Shown here: in pieces, positions 33,420 through 48,000 of the stretch | How positions within the stretch are numbered: position 1 is the first letter of the stretch | How the letters are laid out: every line of letters begins with the position of its first letter | Assembly: GCA_027559495.1 (NCBI GenBank) | Contig: JAMXSV010000020.1 | Location: 40,882-104,881 of the forward strand | Origin: Aurifilum marmelostoma | Lineage: Eukaryota > Ascomycota > Sordariomycetes > Diaporthales > Cryphonectriaceae | Reading direction: 5' to 3' | DNA length: 64,000 nt | Notes under the pieces: model-generated | The model's input: the letters and a program-made list of their open reading frames with translations, nothing else | Database searches by the model: none | What the model was told of the DNA's origin: nothing | Position numbers and translations under genes: made by a program

Positions 33420-36012
33420 GATGTCAATTAAGGCTTACTGCCTTTGTATCTTGACTGACAATCGCCGGGGGACCTTTCGACACAAGCAACGATCCGTGGA
33501 TGCAACGATCCAACAGGTCAAGAGGCAGAGGGAACAAGCCACGAATGTTGCGCAGCATCAACGCAGAACCTCCTGGTTATAAGGGCGAGACAAAGCCTAT
33601 GAGATCTATAGTCCCCAGTGGCTAGAGTTGATCTAGTATGTGATCCCTGACCTAACGGCCGAACGATACGCTCGGCAGCCTTGCCCTCTAGGACCCGAGA
33701 AACTGGATAGATGATACGCAGCCTCGGTTCATCCCGACCTCGCTGCGTGCTGCACTAAGTTGTAGCCACATCCATGTAGAGATCTAGCCCAGCTGTCAGC
33801 TGTCCTGCTAGGGCGATGCTGCGGCTGCGCGCTTGCGGACACAATCATCCTTTTAAGGATAAACAATTCTTGGCGAACTGATAAAGCCACCAATCATGCC
33901 CCAGGAGAACAATAGTCAGCCAGCCATAGTTCCCCCTTCGAACGGGAATGAGAGTAAAATGCATCTTGTAATCAGGCAAAGCTCGCTCCTGAGCAGTTCA
34001 CTACCAATCGCAAGTCGTTACAGGCCAAAACAGGGTGGATCTCCCACCACTGCACGACTCTGTCAAAGTTTTTACGAGCCGAGGCAGCGGCGTAATGACT
34101 TGCAGCCCCTCCTCGTCCACGGCGCTCACGATGGGCTAGAATGCTTGCTGCCTCAGCCTTCCAGGTCCTACTCCTGTCATGCCGGCTGTCGCTACCGATC
34201 GGATGACCAGTACTCTATTTTGAAGCTTAAATATTCATATATTACCCATAGCAGTGATATATTGCCACACACGGGCATAAATACATAGATGCATCTGTGG
34301 TCAGGTGAACATGTGAAGAGTTCATCTCACCCCTTTCTGAACCCGTATACTAGCACCAGAGGATCCCGAAATCTACATCATTGTTCTTCTCTGGGATGCC
34401 TCAGACTAAGGGACAGAGACTGACTCTTGGCCGGGGCGAGTCCATTGGCATCATGAATCTAGGCAAGGCTATGTGTGCCATGTGGTAGCTAAAATAAACT
34501 TTTGGTATGCGCGAGAAATTTGTCTAGGTTAGGAGCAGATCCTTGAGCAACACATGGTTATCCATACTAGCATGCTCCGCTCGGACATACTGTGGTGCGA
34601 ATGGGGTGAAAAATCATGAACGGGCCGTGCTAGCCGGAATTTGGCTGTATGGGTAATTCCAGCCTCGTCGCCCCATACCGCTAACCTTGTCTATACCATG
34701 ACTGCGCTAACTAGCAGCCGGAACGGAGTAGTGGCCTCGAAAGATGCTTCGATCGGAGAACTCCGCGATATGCTAGCGATTCGGGAAGAGAAAAAAAAAA
34801 AAAAAAAAAAAAAAAGCGCACGTGGAAAATTGACATTCCCGAAGTCATTCTACTATCGTTATCTACTAGGTACACATTTTTGCAGTACGTAAGAAACCTT
34901 GCGGATAATAGTGCCTCCCATAATTAGCTACTGATACAGTTCACCATGACCAAAAGCCGGTTTAGCATTAATCAAAACGGAGTGAGACGGCCCATAGTAT
35001 ATCTAATTGAAAATACTGGCAAAAGCTAGGCCCATCGGGTGTCAACTCGTCAGTCAACAAGAGAGATGGCAGTGATTAAGAGATCAGTCGAATAATATTG
35101 GCCATTAAAAGCCAGAAATATAGGGCTACAGTGAAAGAAGGAAGGGTATTTCAGCAAAAGTAGAATCAATATTTAAGTACTCCAAGAATGAATATGGAAA
35201 ATAGAGCAAGAGCAAGGAGACAAGCGGAAGGTAAGAGAGAACACTTACTTGTAGAGTATTCAACAACCCTTAGAGACAAAGAGGCCAAAAAGGACCTCTT
35301 AGTTTCATATCCTCCCTTCTAAGGTAGAAACAAGGGGGGGGGGGGGAGAGAAGAAAAGAAAAAAAAAAAAAACAGGGATACCTGACGCTCCATCGTGGCT
35401 GGCTGCGGCTTAGCGCACATCATCAATCTCTAATTGAGGTCTCTTTGTCTGCACAGCACACAGTTGTCATTATCTTGAGCCGGCCTTCGCTTTGTTGACT
35501 TTCATTTAATGTCTATGTTTGATGCTGCTTTGTGTTGTTCATACGTCAACAGATGCAGGACTTCAAATACGGCAGGCGTCTGGCTACACGCCAGTATGCC
35601 CCAGGTATTGCGATCATTTTCACCATTTTCCAAGATCGAGCTTTGCAAATCTGAGCCCCGTCCGCCCTGGACCTTCTGCTGACATCTATGATAGAGGCAT
35701 TCTGTTTAGTACAACTGCCACATTGGCTTGAGTATTAGCAATATGAAGTACATGCTATTCAAGTGCTAAAGCCAATAATGCATGGTCCGCTTTATTCATA
35801 TATTATGTGGTTTTGATCAATCAGCGTAATAAGCAAACTTGAATAGGCACTAGAAATAGGGGGAACGGATACTGATACTCGACGGTGCATGTGTGTTCAA
35901 CTATCTTCCTAAAGGAATGGAAAGAAAGAGAAATGGTGAGAAGTAGAGCGGGACGAGAAAAAGAAGTAAAGTAAAAGAAAAGAAGAGAAAAGAAAAGAAA
36001 AGAAAAGAAACG
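33420..36012. other. Intergenic, low-complexity tracts
   Basis: No gene supported over 2.6 kb between the pectinesterase start and the PKS-NRPS stop. It holds an A25 run (34791-34815), a G13 run (35334-35346) followed by an A-rich run, and an (AAAAG)n-like microsatellite (about 35974-36010) directly beside the PKS-NRPS stop codon. A 130-residue frame at 33896-34288 shows no motif. Confidence 0.5.
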
Positions 36013-39000
36013 CTATTTAGTGATTACTGGTAGGGATAGCTTCCCACCATCTCGAATGAGTCCAGAGATGTACTCATGCAGCCCTTTTGCTAAGCCACAC
36101 CCTCTCGCTTCATCAAGCCATTTCCGAAGAGTCATTACATTGAACGAATAGCCTTCCAGCTTCTCCATATAGTCTTTTAGTCTGTCTGGTGGCACGTTCG
36201 TGTCACTGCAATGGTGTATGAACTTTGTCTCGAAAGAAGTAGAGGTAATCGAGCGAAAGGCATTAGAGGACGCAGACTCTAGAGCAGACTTGACCAAGGT
36301 CTTGCTCATAGTGTCGACAGGTATCATATTAAACGCACCTTGTACTCTGAGGCTTCTGTCATCGGCGGTGCCATTCAGGGCCTTCATGGACAAGTCAGGC
36401 ACAGCTTTGAGAACGCGCGAGTACCATATCACGGCACTCATTATATCAAGCTCTGATGCGTCTCCGCCGACTAGGCTCACTGCACGGTGTACAAATGTCG
36501 GGAGTCCGCATTGAGAAGACACTCGCTCAAGTAATGCCTCACTGACCCATTTCGAAAGAGTATAACCGTTAAGCTGAAATGAGTTCCCCTGACCTGGAAA
36601 GTATTCTGCAACTGACACCGGGCCGAGCACAGGAAAGTGTTCAGGGTCCGCGGTAGTGTGCGGCAGCACTCCAGCCACCGAAGCCGAGGATACAAAGTGA
36701 AAAGGCACATGCCTCTGGAGAGCCAGGACACAAAGTGTACGTGTGGCCACGACATTCGAAGCCCTGAGACCGGCGCGGTAGGGGTCCAGGAAGGAGATGC
36801 GTGCGCCGTTGTGAATGATGACGTCAATGTTGTTGGCTAGCCCTGTGAAGGCCTCTTGTGAGAGACCGAGTAGTGGCTCGTTCAGGTCACCGCCATGTTG
36901 GATGACCTTGTCGCTGATAATCGAGACATATCGTCCTGAGCGGACCGCCACGCAGTGCACCAGACTGACACGGGCATCCGAGACAAGGTGGCGCAGGATA
37001 TGTCTTCCAAGGAAACCGGTTGCGCCAGTGAGTAGGACTCTATAGGTAGAAATATTTTCGCCCGTGTCGGCAGCAACTGCTGGGGCATCAATGGGATTTT
37101 GTGGCGATAAGCCATGAAAAAGACCTGCAACCTCGGCAGCCCAATCCATACTGTTTGCATGCCCTTCTGCCAGCCTGGTTGCATATTCTTGATTTGCCAC
37201 ACGCGCAGCGATGCAGGAGAGAGTTCTTAACTGGAACAGCTCGGGCAGGGTCAAGACTACTCCAAAAGTGCCTTGTATAGCTGATCGGAGTCTGATAGCT
37301 GACATCGAATTTCCCCCGACCTGGAAGAAATCCGAATCGCCGTGAATTCCTGCTTTTGTAACTGACATGTCGTCTTGAGCCAGTCGGGCTTCAGGTGGCA
37401 GTACCTCTAGCCATACCTGTCGCATGCGCAGCTCTACAGGGGTCAAGGTTCCGTCCTCCACTTGAGTAGTAACGACTTCCTGTCTCTGTAGAGGAAGTGG
37501 TAGCCTATCGATTGCCACCTGATCTAATTTGCCATTGATGTTGGTCGAAAGGTGATTTACAGGAACAATGAGCGCTGGACACATGTGCGAAGGCAGGGGC
37601 AGGTTTGTCCCAAGGCTCTTTAGTAGCTCAGACTTGTTGTGATGCACAAGTGCGGCATCAAGAACGACAAATGCCACAAGCTGATCGACAGGAGGGGAAC
37701 GATATGAGATAGCTGCCGCCGTGAGCACACCAGCAGACTGGCGAATCATAACGTTGGCCACTTCGTCGAGCTCGACACGCATGCCGCGGATCTTGACCTG
37801 TCTGTTGCCCTCGCCAACGCGGCCGAGGAGATTGAGGGATCCATCGCTCAACAGTCTTCCGTAGTCACCAGAGCGGTAAACTCTGATCTTTCCAGCAGGA
37901 GTATTTGTATGCCAGTCGCTTACTGAAGTGGGATCAGATATCTCGACAAACCGAGATTTGGTCTCGTCTTCACGGTTTAGGTAGGCCAGGGCGACACCGT
38001 CCCCAGCAATAAGAACTTCGCCGGGAACACCTATAGGAAGGAGGCCTCCGTCATCGCTGACAATCAGCAGGGAGTAGAGCGGCATAGGATAGAGGCAGTC
38101 GCCACTCGCTTCGGCGTTGTCGTCCGAAAAGTATGGCACCTCGCCTCTGCAGGCCGCGATAGTAACTTCTGTCGGCCCGTAGACGTTGACAAGTTTTAGC
38201 TGTTCTAGGCGCAGCTTTTGAAAAGCTTTACGGAGCTGAAATGTAAGCTTCTCGCCGCCCGAGAAAGCGATACGCCAGCGCGTGCAGAGGCGAAGGATGG
38301 GAAGGCCGTAGTTCAAGAGAGGGAAATATTCGGACGGACAGCCAACGGTGAGGCTAACTCCATACCGAAGCATCAACTCGGCAATGTGGGTTGGATCTCC
38401 ACGATCCTCCTTCCCGGCGATAACCAGCGTGCCTCCATTTCCAAGCGCATGGAATATCTGATCGAGACAGAAGTCAAAGCCTGGTGATGTCTGGTGAAGA
38501 ATAACGTCATCCTTGCTGATATTGAAGAGAGTAGTGTTCGCCATGATATGGCTATGTAGGTTCTTGTGGCTCAGGAGAACACCTTTCGGTACGCCCGTGG
38601 ATCCGCTGGTGTACAAGATCACGGCAGCATGATCTAGATTGCTTGCATTACCGATTGGTGTCTCGCGTGGGAAAGATTGTCCAGGAGCACTATTAATGTC
38701 AAGCACCTGTGCCGAAATAAGAGCAGCGTGGCGGTGTGCCTGGTCCCGAGTCGCAGCATTGCAGATCAGCAGCCTAGGCCTGCAGTCAGACAGTATGACA
38801 TCAAGTCTCTGCTCCGGGTTGCGCAAGTCCAGGCCGATACAAACGAGACCGAGGCGCAGTATCGAAAGGAGGCTGCATATGTAGTCACTGCTGGGGTGGA
38901 TCAGGGTGCCTATGACGAGATTAGAAGGAGAGTTTGTATCGAGAGGCACTTCTCCCTCCATGAGGCTATATTGCAGACATGAGGCAATGTGGTATGTTCG

Positions 39001-42000
39001 TGCCATCATTCGAGCATATGTCAACTTGGCCCCGGTCTCATCGACCATTGCCACTGAATGTGGCTCTTGGTGTGCAATCTTGTCGACTTGATGAATCAGA
39101 GTCCCTGTTTGACCACCCCAACCGGATGGTCTTTCGACGGTTGGTCCAGTTCCCAGTTCAACGGCAACGCGCAGATCTGCTCTAGAAGCGATTGGACAGG
39201 CTGATATGGTTATAGATGGCTGTCGTGCGAGGGTTTCAACTATCCGTGCATACCAAGTCATCATCAGTCTTGCATCCGATGCACTGTACATATATTCCTG
39301 GATGGTCCAGTGAAAAAAGGTCTGGTCTGCCGAGGCGGTCTGTGTCACGTTGATGAAGATGTCGTAAGGATTGCGCGCCGTGATGCATCTCTTGTCATCC
39401 CATCGAATGCTTCCGCTGCCGAATGAATCCTGGACTGAGTAACCCTGACGGTAGTCGAGCGCAACTTGGAACAGAGGGTGGTGGCTTCCTGACCTGGATA
39501 CCTGAAGGTGATCAAGAATTGCATCAAAAGGCACGCGAGCGTTGGCCAGGGCCTCAGATGCCATGAGCTGACACGCCTGAGCGAGGTGCTCGAAGGGGTC
39601 CTCATCACTTGCAACTTTGTTCTGCTTCGAAAAATTGAAACGGAGTGGCAGCATATTGAGGAAATAACCCGTGGTCGAGCTGTCTTCAGGGTCTGGCCGA
39701 TTGGCGTCCACGATACCAATGCTGAAGTCGTCGACACCAAGGCATCTCCTTAGGAAGACAGTGAGCGCAGCGAGATAGAAGTGGAATGACGTGACCCCGA
39801 GAGTTGCTGCGGTTCGCTTGACGCGCCTGGCCAGTGCGCTTTCCAGCTCCATCTCGACAGTCTCGGTCTCATATCTCTTGAGAGTGTGTCGGTTCTTTAC
39901 TTTAGAGAAAGCAAAGAGTGGAAGCGGCTCATGAGGCTGATGGTGCATTCTACCCCAAAACGCCAGCTCCTGGCGCATATCATCCATGCGTAGCCTTTCC
40001 TTGGCCGACATGTCGAGTGACTGTTGCGCGGGCGGCACAACCATCTGTCCGGAGTATGCCATGTTCAGGTCTCTTAGACAGAGGAGCCAGCCGATGCCGT
40101 CGAGCGCAATGTGATGATGTAAGAATATGATGTAGTGCACGACAGGAGACATGGAAAGGACCGTGATCATTATGACGTGACCCTGCTCAATATCGAACAC
40201 TAACCGTCTCTGGGTTTCAGTCTCTTTCGAGACCTCACTTGCGTCTGTGATCTGCCGATGTTGGAAAGTGGGAACTGGGTATCTCAGTACGGCTTGCAGG
40301 GCTTTGTTGCAAGACTCGTCCAGGAAGTAGCAGCTTCTAAGGCTTTCATGGATTGTGCACACGGTCCAGAGCGCCTTTTGCAGCATATCCACATTCAGAT
40401 GACCCTGATATCTCCCTACGTACCCTACGTTGTAAGCGGACTTGTCTTCCAGATACTGGTGCAAAAAGCATAGCCGAGCCTGTGCTGGTGACATATGTCC
40501 AACTCTGATATATTGTCGCTCGTGCTGAGGCTCGGATGCTCTGGGTTGGGGAGAGGAAGATGTTGCCCCAGGCGACTGCGGACATTCCACTTGAGACTCC
40601 CACAATGATGGGCCCTCTGTCACTGGAGCTGACTCGACAGGGGCCGGACCAGACGCAATAGCCAAGATCTCATCATTCTTGACTTCTCTGGAATATGGTT
40701 TCAAAGTCGCCTTTCCGTTGCTCTTGTGCAGTTCATAGAGTATGTCCTCACAGATATCGGCCGGCGATGCCCCACCAAGGATTTTCAAGATGGGGATGTC
40801 GACGGACAGCTCTTTCAGGATCCAGGACCTTACTTCAACGGCCACCAGAGAATCGATACCAAGCCCTACCATTGGTAGAGTTTTACCAATCCTACCAGCC
40901 GGCATCTGCAAGATGATGCCCAGTCTTGCCACGAGAGCCCCTTCTAGCATGGACACAGCCTCGGTCCGCGATGAGTCGAGGGCGGCTCCAAGCTCTTGCC
41001 CTATGGACCTATGACCCTGATGGCGGAAATGCAGATTTTGGGAGAGACTGTCGCTATTTTCCCTCCTCTCATCGTCGCGTGACTCAGAGGGATGGTATAT
41101 CCAGTAGGCAAAGCGCGGCACTGACCGCCACGATGCGTCCTTTCCGTCACCCAGACCAACGACGATGTCCGAGTCGAGATGAGACCCAGACTGGCCTGCT
41201 ACGATTGCTTCGGCAAAGGTTGTATGTAGGTCTTGCTCGGAAATTGTCAAAGAGGAAGTTCTTCGGAGCTGTGATTCGATACTGCGGCTGCTGGCACCAC
41301 CCCTCTCGATGGCGCGGGCCACATGGCCCACACCGAGAAGTATACCGAGGTAGATCACAGATGCAGACAGACCCCTCTTGCGTCTTTGTTCAGCGATACT
41401 TGCCATAAACATGTTTGCGGCGCTGTAGTTGGCTTGCCCAGGATTACCGGCAATGCATGTGGCTGACGCGAAGAGGATAAAGAATTCCAGGCTGTAATCG
41501 GCGTAGAACAGCTCGTCTAGATTCTTTGTTCCTTGGGCCTTAGGCCGCATCACCACTTCGAAATCATGGCATGTCAAGTCACCGAAAGGTCGATCGCGGA
41601 GGACCATCGCCCCATTAGCAACGCCAGCGATGGGTGGCATGCGTTGAAGCACCTCGGCGTGCGCCCGTTTCAGAGCCTCCCTATCAGCCACATCCAGAGC
41701 CCAGGTTTGGATGTTGGCACCCATCTTCCTGAGGTGCCGAATCGTTGCACTGTCAATCCGAGGATTCCGCGCCATGAGGGCATAGTTGCGGGCGCCCATC
41801 TTGACCATCCACTCGACCAAGGACATTCCTACGTCGCCTGCCAAACCAACAAGGAGGTATGTTTTGTCCCCTGAAAAAATCCTCCGACTGATGGAGTGTA
41901 CAGGGTTCAGTCGAACGGGGATCAAATCAAGAGGTGTTGACGTGCGGGGATCTGTTGCCCTAGTCCAATCGATGATACTGCTGGGTTCCTGGCGGCCTGA

Positions 42001-45000
42001 TACGGACGCGAGAGTTCCGACATCGAAGATTGCGGGCCTTGAATTGCAACTTTCTCCGGAGAGTGAAGATGCGCACTCTCTCTTGATTATGTCGATGATA
42101 GCAGATTTGTTGAGAGCAAGAGAGACTGGCACGGCAACATCTTGGCGCCAATAACGGATCTGAGTCCTCGGAATAATGTTGAAGTGTTGTACAGTATCCT
42201 GCAGTGCATGGTTATTATCACTATCAGATGTGTCCACGATACAAAGTATTTCGACCCTTGAGGGGAGAACGTCTTCCAGCATGCGCAAGGTAATGTTTGG
42301 ATGCAAGTATGTGAGCGAAGACACGTCGGCCCGAGAAGCGGACGATGTGCTGAAAAAGATATCTGTCCCTCGAGCCTCAGCTAGGCGTCTTGCGAGGGCT
42401 GCTATCTCAGGCGTAGCATCATGAAGCCAGAGAACCCCATGAATGATATGATTCAAGAGGTTCTCACACATGAGAGTCGCAAGCAGATGGTGCAAGGTAT
42501 TGGCGGGATCGACTCCATTGATATTGCAGTCCACGACTTGTTTGGTGCAGAGCTCGGAAGATGAGAAATTAAAGCGTGACAGGGCCATGGATAATATATG
42601 CCCAGGTTTGTGCTCGGCATGGCCTAGGCACAAGTAAAACGGGTCGTCCCCATCACAGGGGTTGAAGGCAAATAGTGAAGAGCAGTGGGAGACGAATTGT
42701 ATCGTTGTCCTGTCACTGCAACGTTCACCGGAATTCGCAGATGGCGATTGAGATGTACCACTTCTCAGAGCCACACTCCCGTCTTGCTCGACTTGAACTT
42801 GGACGGGGAAACTAGAGGTGATGGCTGTGACAGGAACATCGGCCGACACGACCCTCCTTTCGGCTGCCAATCGAAGGTTGAGTTGGTCGTGTGGCTTGAT
42901 CCTGGGTATGCACAAAAGCCCTTCACGTATAGCCAGCTCCGTCTCGTCACTCCAGAGCACGCCCTTGCTCTCGGGTTGGTTCAGAAAAACCGTACGCATG
43001 AGCATTTCTGCCAAGACATCGGGCTCAGGGAAGTTGACAGGAGACGTGTCGTCGATGTCGAGAAAGAGCATGCGTAGATGTGGCAATTCACACATGATCG
43101 TGCGGCCCATTCCAAGGTTGGCATTCGCCCGGGGGTGTTCAGCGCAAGCTTTCGTAACCCAGAACACGTACGAGGCGTTATGGAAAATTCTCTGCAGAAC
43201 GCCCAGCCTTGCAGTAGAGAAACCCGGAAAAGCTCCTTCCGTATTGTCGTCTTGCAAATCAGCCAAGCATATTATGGTGCTCTGTGGCTTAATTATGAAA
43301 CCGCTTGTTTTTGGATCAGCCAGGTCTGCGGCGACCTCGGTCTCCAAGGACTCCCAGCCGCTGAAAACTGTCGAGGAGCGTGCGAAGCGCCTGAGAGTCA
43401 AGCTCAAATCCATGGCTACTGTGGAGACAACCCCAGTCTCGGCACCAATGATGATGATATCGCCGAGGTTGCATACTGTCGCTATGTTCATGGTGCTCGT
43501 CGAACCTTGTACTCGGAGGGTAGGAGGCTGTAGTGGACCTCTCAAAAGTTCGATACGTTCATCCATGGCCTGGCTGATGATTATAGAGAACAAGTACGAA
43601 GTCTGTTGTTGGGTGTCTCGAATGATGTGATCTGTTCCAGAAAACCCGTTCTCCTTGAGGAGAATGTCCCAACGGCTTTCAGATACGATGGGACTGTACT
43701 TCCTGCCGTCGCCTCGACGGCCTGACCACCATCCGGGCAGCCCTGACACAATGAAAGGACCCCAGAGTGTGTCACTAGTGACTTCATCCAGGATCAAGAA
43801 TCCCCCAGGCCTCAGTAGCTGCCTGCAGTAGGACACCGACTTGGCCAACGATGCGGTCGCATGCAGAACATTGGAGGCGATGATGAGATCATAAGACTGT
43901 TCTTCCAAGCCCTGCTCCCGAGGATCCTTATTCATATCCAACACTGTAAATTGCAGTTTATCAGCGCCGTGACTTTCTGCGAACCTGGATCGAGCCTCGT
44001 GAAAGAAGGCGGTACTGATGTCGGTGAAAGTGTAGGAAGAAAAATGACCGTCAAGCTGTGATAGCGCGGATGCGGTCGCCGCACCTGTACCGCCTCCAAT
44101 CTCGAGGATACGCATGTGGGGATACCGGTTGGCAATTTGGCCGGCAGCCAGGCCCACAAGGCGGTTGGCTTGCCAAAATCCTTCCGCATGGTGATAAAGC
44201 TGGCCTAATAGGTTATCTGTCATCAGTGTGTTCAACACTAAGGCTTGATGATCGGCTGGTGACGAGGCCGAGACGCGCATCGCTAGTGGGAGCACTTCTC
44301 CAGCTGCGTGAATGATCTTCATCTCCACAAGATCCGCGTACTTCTCCTTCCAGGCTGCCACAACTTCCCATGTGTCAGCTGCCCAGTCAGGCCGAATACG
44401 AGGATGACGTCCTGACTCCACTGTCGGGAGTACGTAATCCAGTGCCCACTCCATAAGACACTGAAACTGCCATTGCAAAGCTGGCAGGTCATCTCGGGAG
44501 ACCTGTTCGCATAGTTGTCGGATGTAGAAGAATGCTGCTCTGTCGCATATTTCATTCAGCTCGGCGCGGTACCGGCTGTAATCGGTTGTCTCAACTTCCA
44601 CCTCAAACCCACACGAGACAATATCCCTCTGCCAGCATGTGCGAGCGAACAAGACCCGATCATCCCGATTTGTTGGTTTGCTGATACGCGACACGGCAAC
44701 ACCCTCGAGCTGCATGAATGGATGCTTGCACTCTGCGCAGAACAAGTCCGTGTCGCCGCTCAAGACAGCTGACGAATCTCGTCTGATGTAACAATCAGCA
44801 AGAAATTGTCTGCTGTCATCTCTCTGACCCGGGCTGTGGCAACCACACATTGGCCTCGATCCTGAGTTGATCACCCGAACGCGATCTATCCCGGAAGGAA
44901 GAAAGGCGGAACTCATTCTGCCATCACCGGGAATTTTATATGCAGCGAATATTCCATGGAATGCAGCATCCAACATTGGGGGGTAAATTTTCATCATATC

Positions 45001-48000
45001 AGCGCTGTTAGTCGGGCACGATGGACGTGTCACAACCACGGTGGCGATATTCCGTCGCCGCTGGATCGAGTCGACAAGGAAGTTGCCTGAATACTGCAGG
45101 CCGAGTGAAGAAGCCCAAGAATAGAAGCGACCTGTATCGACACTGTGCAGGGGTAAATTGGGCGGAGTTCTGACTGGGAGAAGCACTCCAGGGGGCATAT
45201 CGTTTTCAACTCGTGGTAGCGGAATGGTCCCTTGAGCGCTGAAAGTTACGTTAGTTGATTCAGACATCTTTGCATCGGCGTGCTCTGAATATGCATTCGC
45301 GTTACCACTGTAGCAAGTGTAATCAACGCAGATCATGTTCCGAGAGGCATCTCGATGCAAGGCCCGTATAATGAATGTCATCTCAACGCCCCCCGAGGCG
45401 TTTTCGTCTCCAAGAGTAATAGCACGATGGAAGCGCAGATTATTAATCTCGATAAGACAACCTTCTGCGTGCTGCTCTGTGGCACCCATACTCCGAGACA
45501 GAAACACTGCTGCATCTATAGCCATCGACACATAGCCAGCTGCCGGGAAAATGACTTGTCGCTGAAAACGGTGGCCCTGCAACCACTCTATCTCGCTGAG
45601 CTTTAAGATGTTGCGCCATACTATTGTCATCATGCTCTGAGTGCTAGCTGCTCCGTAAGCTGTAGCTTTTCCGAGGAGTGGATGCCTATTCACGGAAAAA
45701 GAAAAAGTCCTCCTATTAGCAAAGCTCGGCATTCAAAGTCGTGTGAACGATGAAGGACTACCTACACTGGACTGTTGTAGTTTCGCCAAGATTTGGATTT
45801 CCTAGACTCAAAGTACAGAGGCTCCTCATGGTCCCAGTTATATGGCGGTAAATTCTTGAGCGGGGCAGGTCGTGGCTGCATATTGTCGTGCTGGTACATC
45901 GCATTTCGAAATGCTCTCCAGTTCACGGTAGAGGGTGTATCCGGTTGTGACGCAAATCTGGCCCATATAGAACCCAAAGCATCGCAAACAGCGATCCGGT
46001 CATCTTTCATCCGCTCGAGAATCCCGAGATAAGTGATATCTCTACCCGTTACCGCCTTGAAGGTATCCTTGAAGGGCACTCGCAGGGCAGGATGGGGGCC
46101 AATCTCGAGGGCAAGGTCAAAGCAGAATTCATCCTCGCGTACTGCCCTGGTCACAGCCTGCTGGAAAAGAACCGGATTCACCATATTCTCAACCCAGTAC
46201 CTGTCGCGGAGCGAGTCTGGATCGTGTATACTGCGCCCATCCGCGCCGTGTACGCTCGAGTACCAAGTGCATTTACCATGTACAGACGTCTTCTGAGGCC
46301 GAATCGAACACTTGACCAGAGACTCGAAGTACTTTTCTACACATGATTCCATGTGGTGCGAATGATAAGCCTTGTCGACTTTGAGCACTCGGCAAAAGGT
46401 TCCTTGTTCATCTAGAGTCTTCTTGGCCCCCAGAATCGCATCGATGTCACCCGATAAAGTGACACTCGACGGTGCGTTGCTCGCTGCTACCGCGATTTTG
46501 GCAGCGAACACGTCCTTGTTACAGAGAGCTGTGGCGTCCTCCAACGACATGCTGGCAGCCATCATGCCTCCTCTTAGGGTAGAAATAGAACGCGCGAGCG
46601 GTGATGTAAGGCCGCGATAGAAGGCGATGCGGATCGCATCAGTGGCCGATAGGTAGCCCGAAGCGTACGCAGCAGCTATCTCTCCTGACGAGTGACCAAC
46701 GACAGCCCTGAAAGAAACACCCGAGGCAGAGAGCAGGTCTACCAGCGCAATCTGCAGAGCAGTAGTGAGAGGCTGGGAATATTCCGCATCATGTACTCTT
46801 GAGCTGGTCTCTGGCGCCAGCAGCTCGTCTACTAGCGACCAGGATGGGGCGTCATCCCCCAGACCTGCCAGAGCCTCGTCGAGTCTCATAATGCTGCGCT
46901 GGAACAGGAGTGACTGTTCGAATAGACACGCAGCCATTCGGGGCCATTGAGTGCCCTGGCCAGTGAATACACCCAGGATCCGGAGCGGATATCCTGGTGA
47001 AACCAAGATAAAGTCATCATCAACCCCGGGCTCATCAACGCATTGGTCACGATGCGCCACGAACGCGTCCAACTTGCGGACCAAGTCTTGCACGTTCTTG
47101 GCCGCGAAGGAAGTCCTGTATTTAAACTCGGTCCGGTGCGACTGAAATGTCACTGCCAGATCCCGCAGATCGAAATCGTCTGTCGAGCTTCTGAGCGTCT
47201 CTGCTAAAGCTGCAGCTGATCTGGAGAGTGCAACTCTCGAATGGGCTGACAGTGGGATGGGCCCATAGACCAGAGAGTCATCACATCTCAGACATCCGGT
47301 CGATGAGAACTCACTATCAAACCCTCTCTGGTTTGATGGAGGATCTTGCTCGCGACCCATCCAACTCTCCAGGATCACATGCGCATTCGTGCCGCCGAAG
47401 CCAAAGCTGTTGACGCTTGCGCGTCTCGGCGCATACGAGGCGAGCTTTGGCCATGGATGTAGTTCCGTTGGCACACGGAGATTCGGGTAGTAAAAAGGCT
47501 CGACAGCAGGGCTCAGCCTTTCGAAATGCATGTTGGGCGGGACTTGTGCGTACTGCAACGCAAGCGACGCCTTCAAGATGGCGACCAGCCCTGCCGCTCC
47601 CTCTGTGTGCCCCATCACTGTCTTGACAGAGCCCACGTACAAAATGCTGTCTTTATCTTCTGACTTGAGGGCTATGTTGGCATTGCCATCGTACTTTTCT
47701 AGCGGGTAGAAGACATTCCGTATGGCCTCGGCCTCTTTTGGATCGCCGGCGGTGGTTCCGGTACCGTGTGCTTCAAAATATTGGCATCTGTCCTGCGTGC
47801 GTGCTGGATCTAGACCACACCTAGCGTACGTGGATCTGATGAGTGTAGCCTGTGAGATTGCATTCGGAACCGTCAAGCCCTGCGATCGGCCATCTTGGTT
47901 TACTCCAGTTTCTCTTATAATGCACTCGATATGATTATTATGGGCCAGGGCTTCAGAGAGCGTCTTGAGGACGACTACCGCGACACCCTCGCCGCGCCCG

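Noticed and set aside
33896..34288. 130-residue plus-strand frame
   Set aside because: No motif, no splice logic and a composition typical of chance frames in intergenic DNA.
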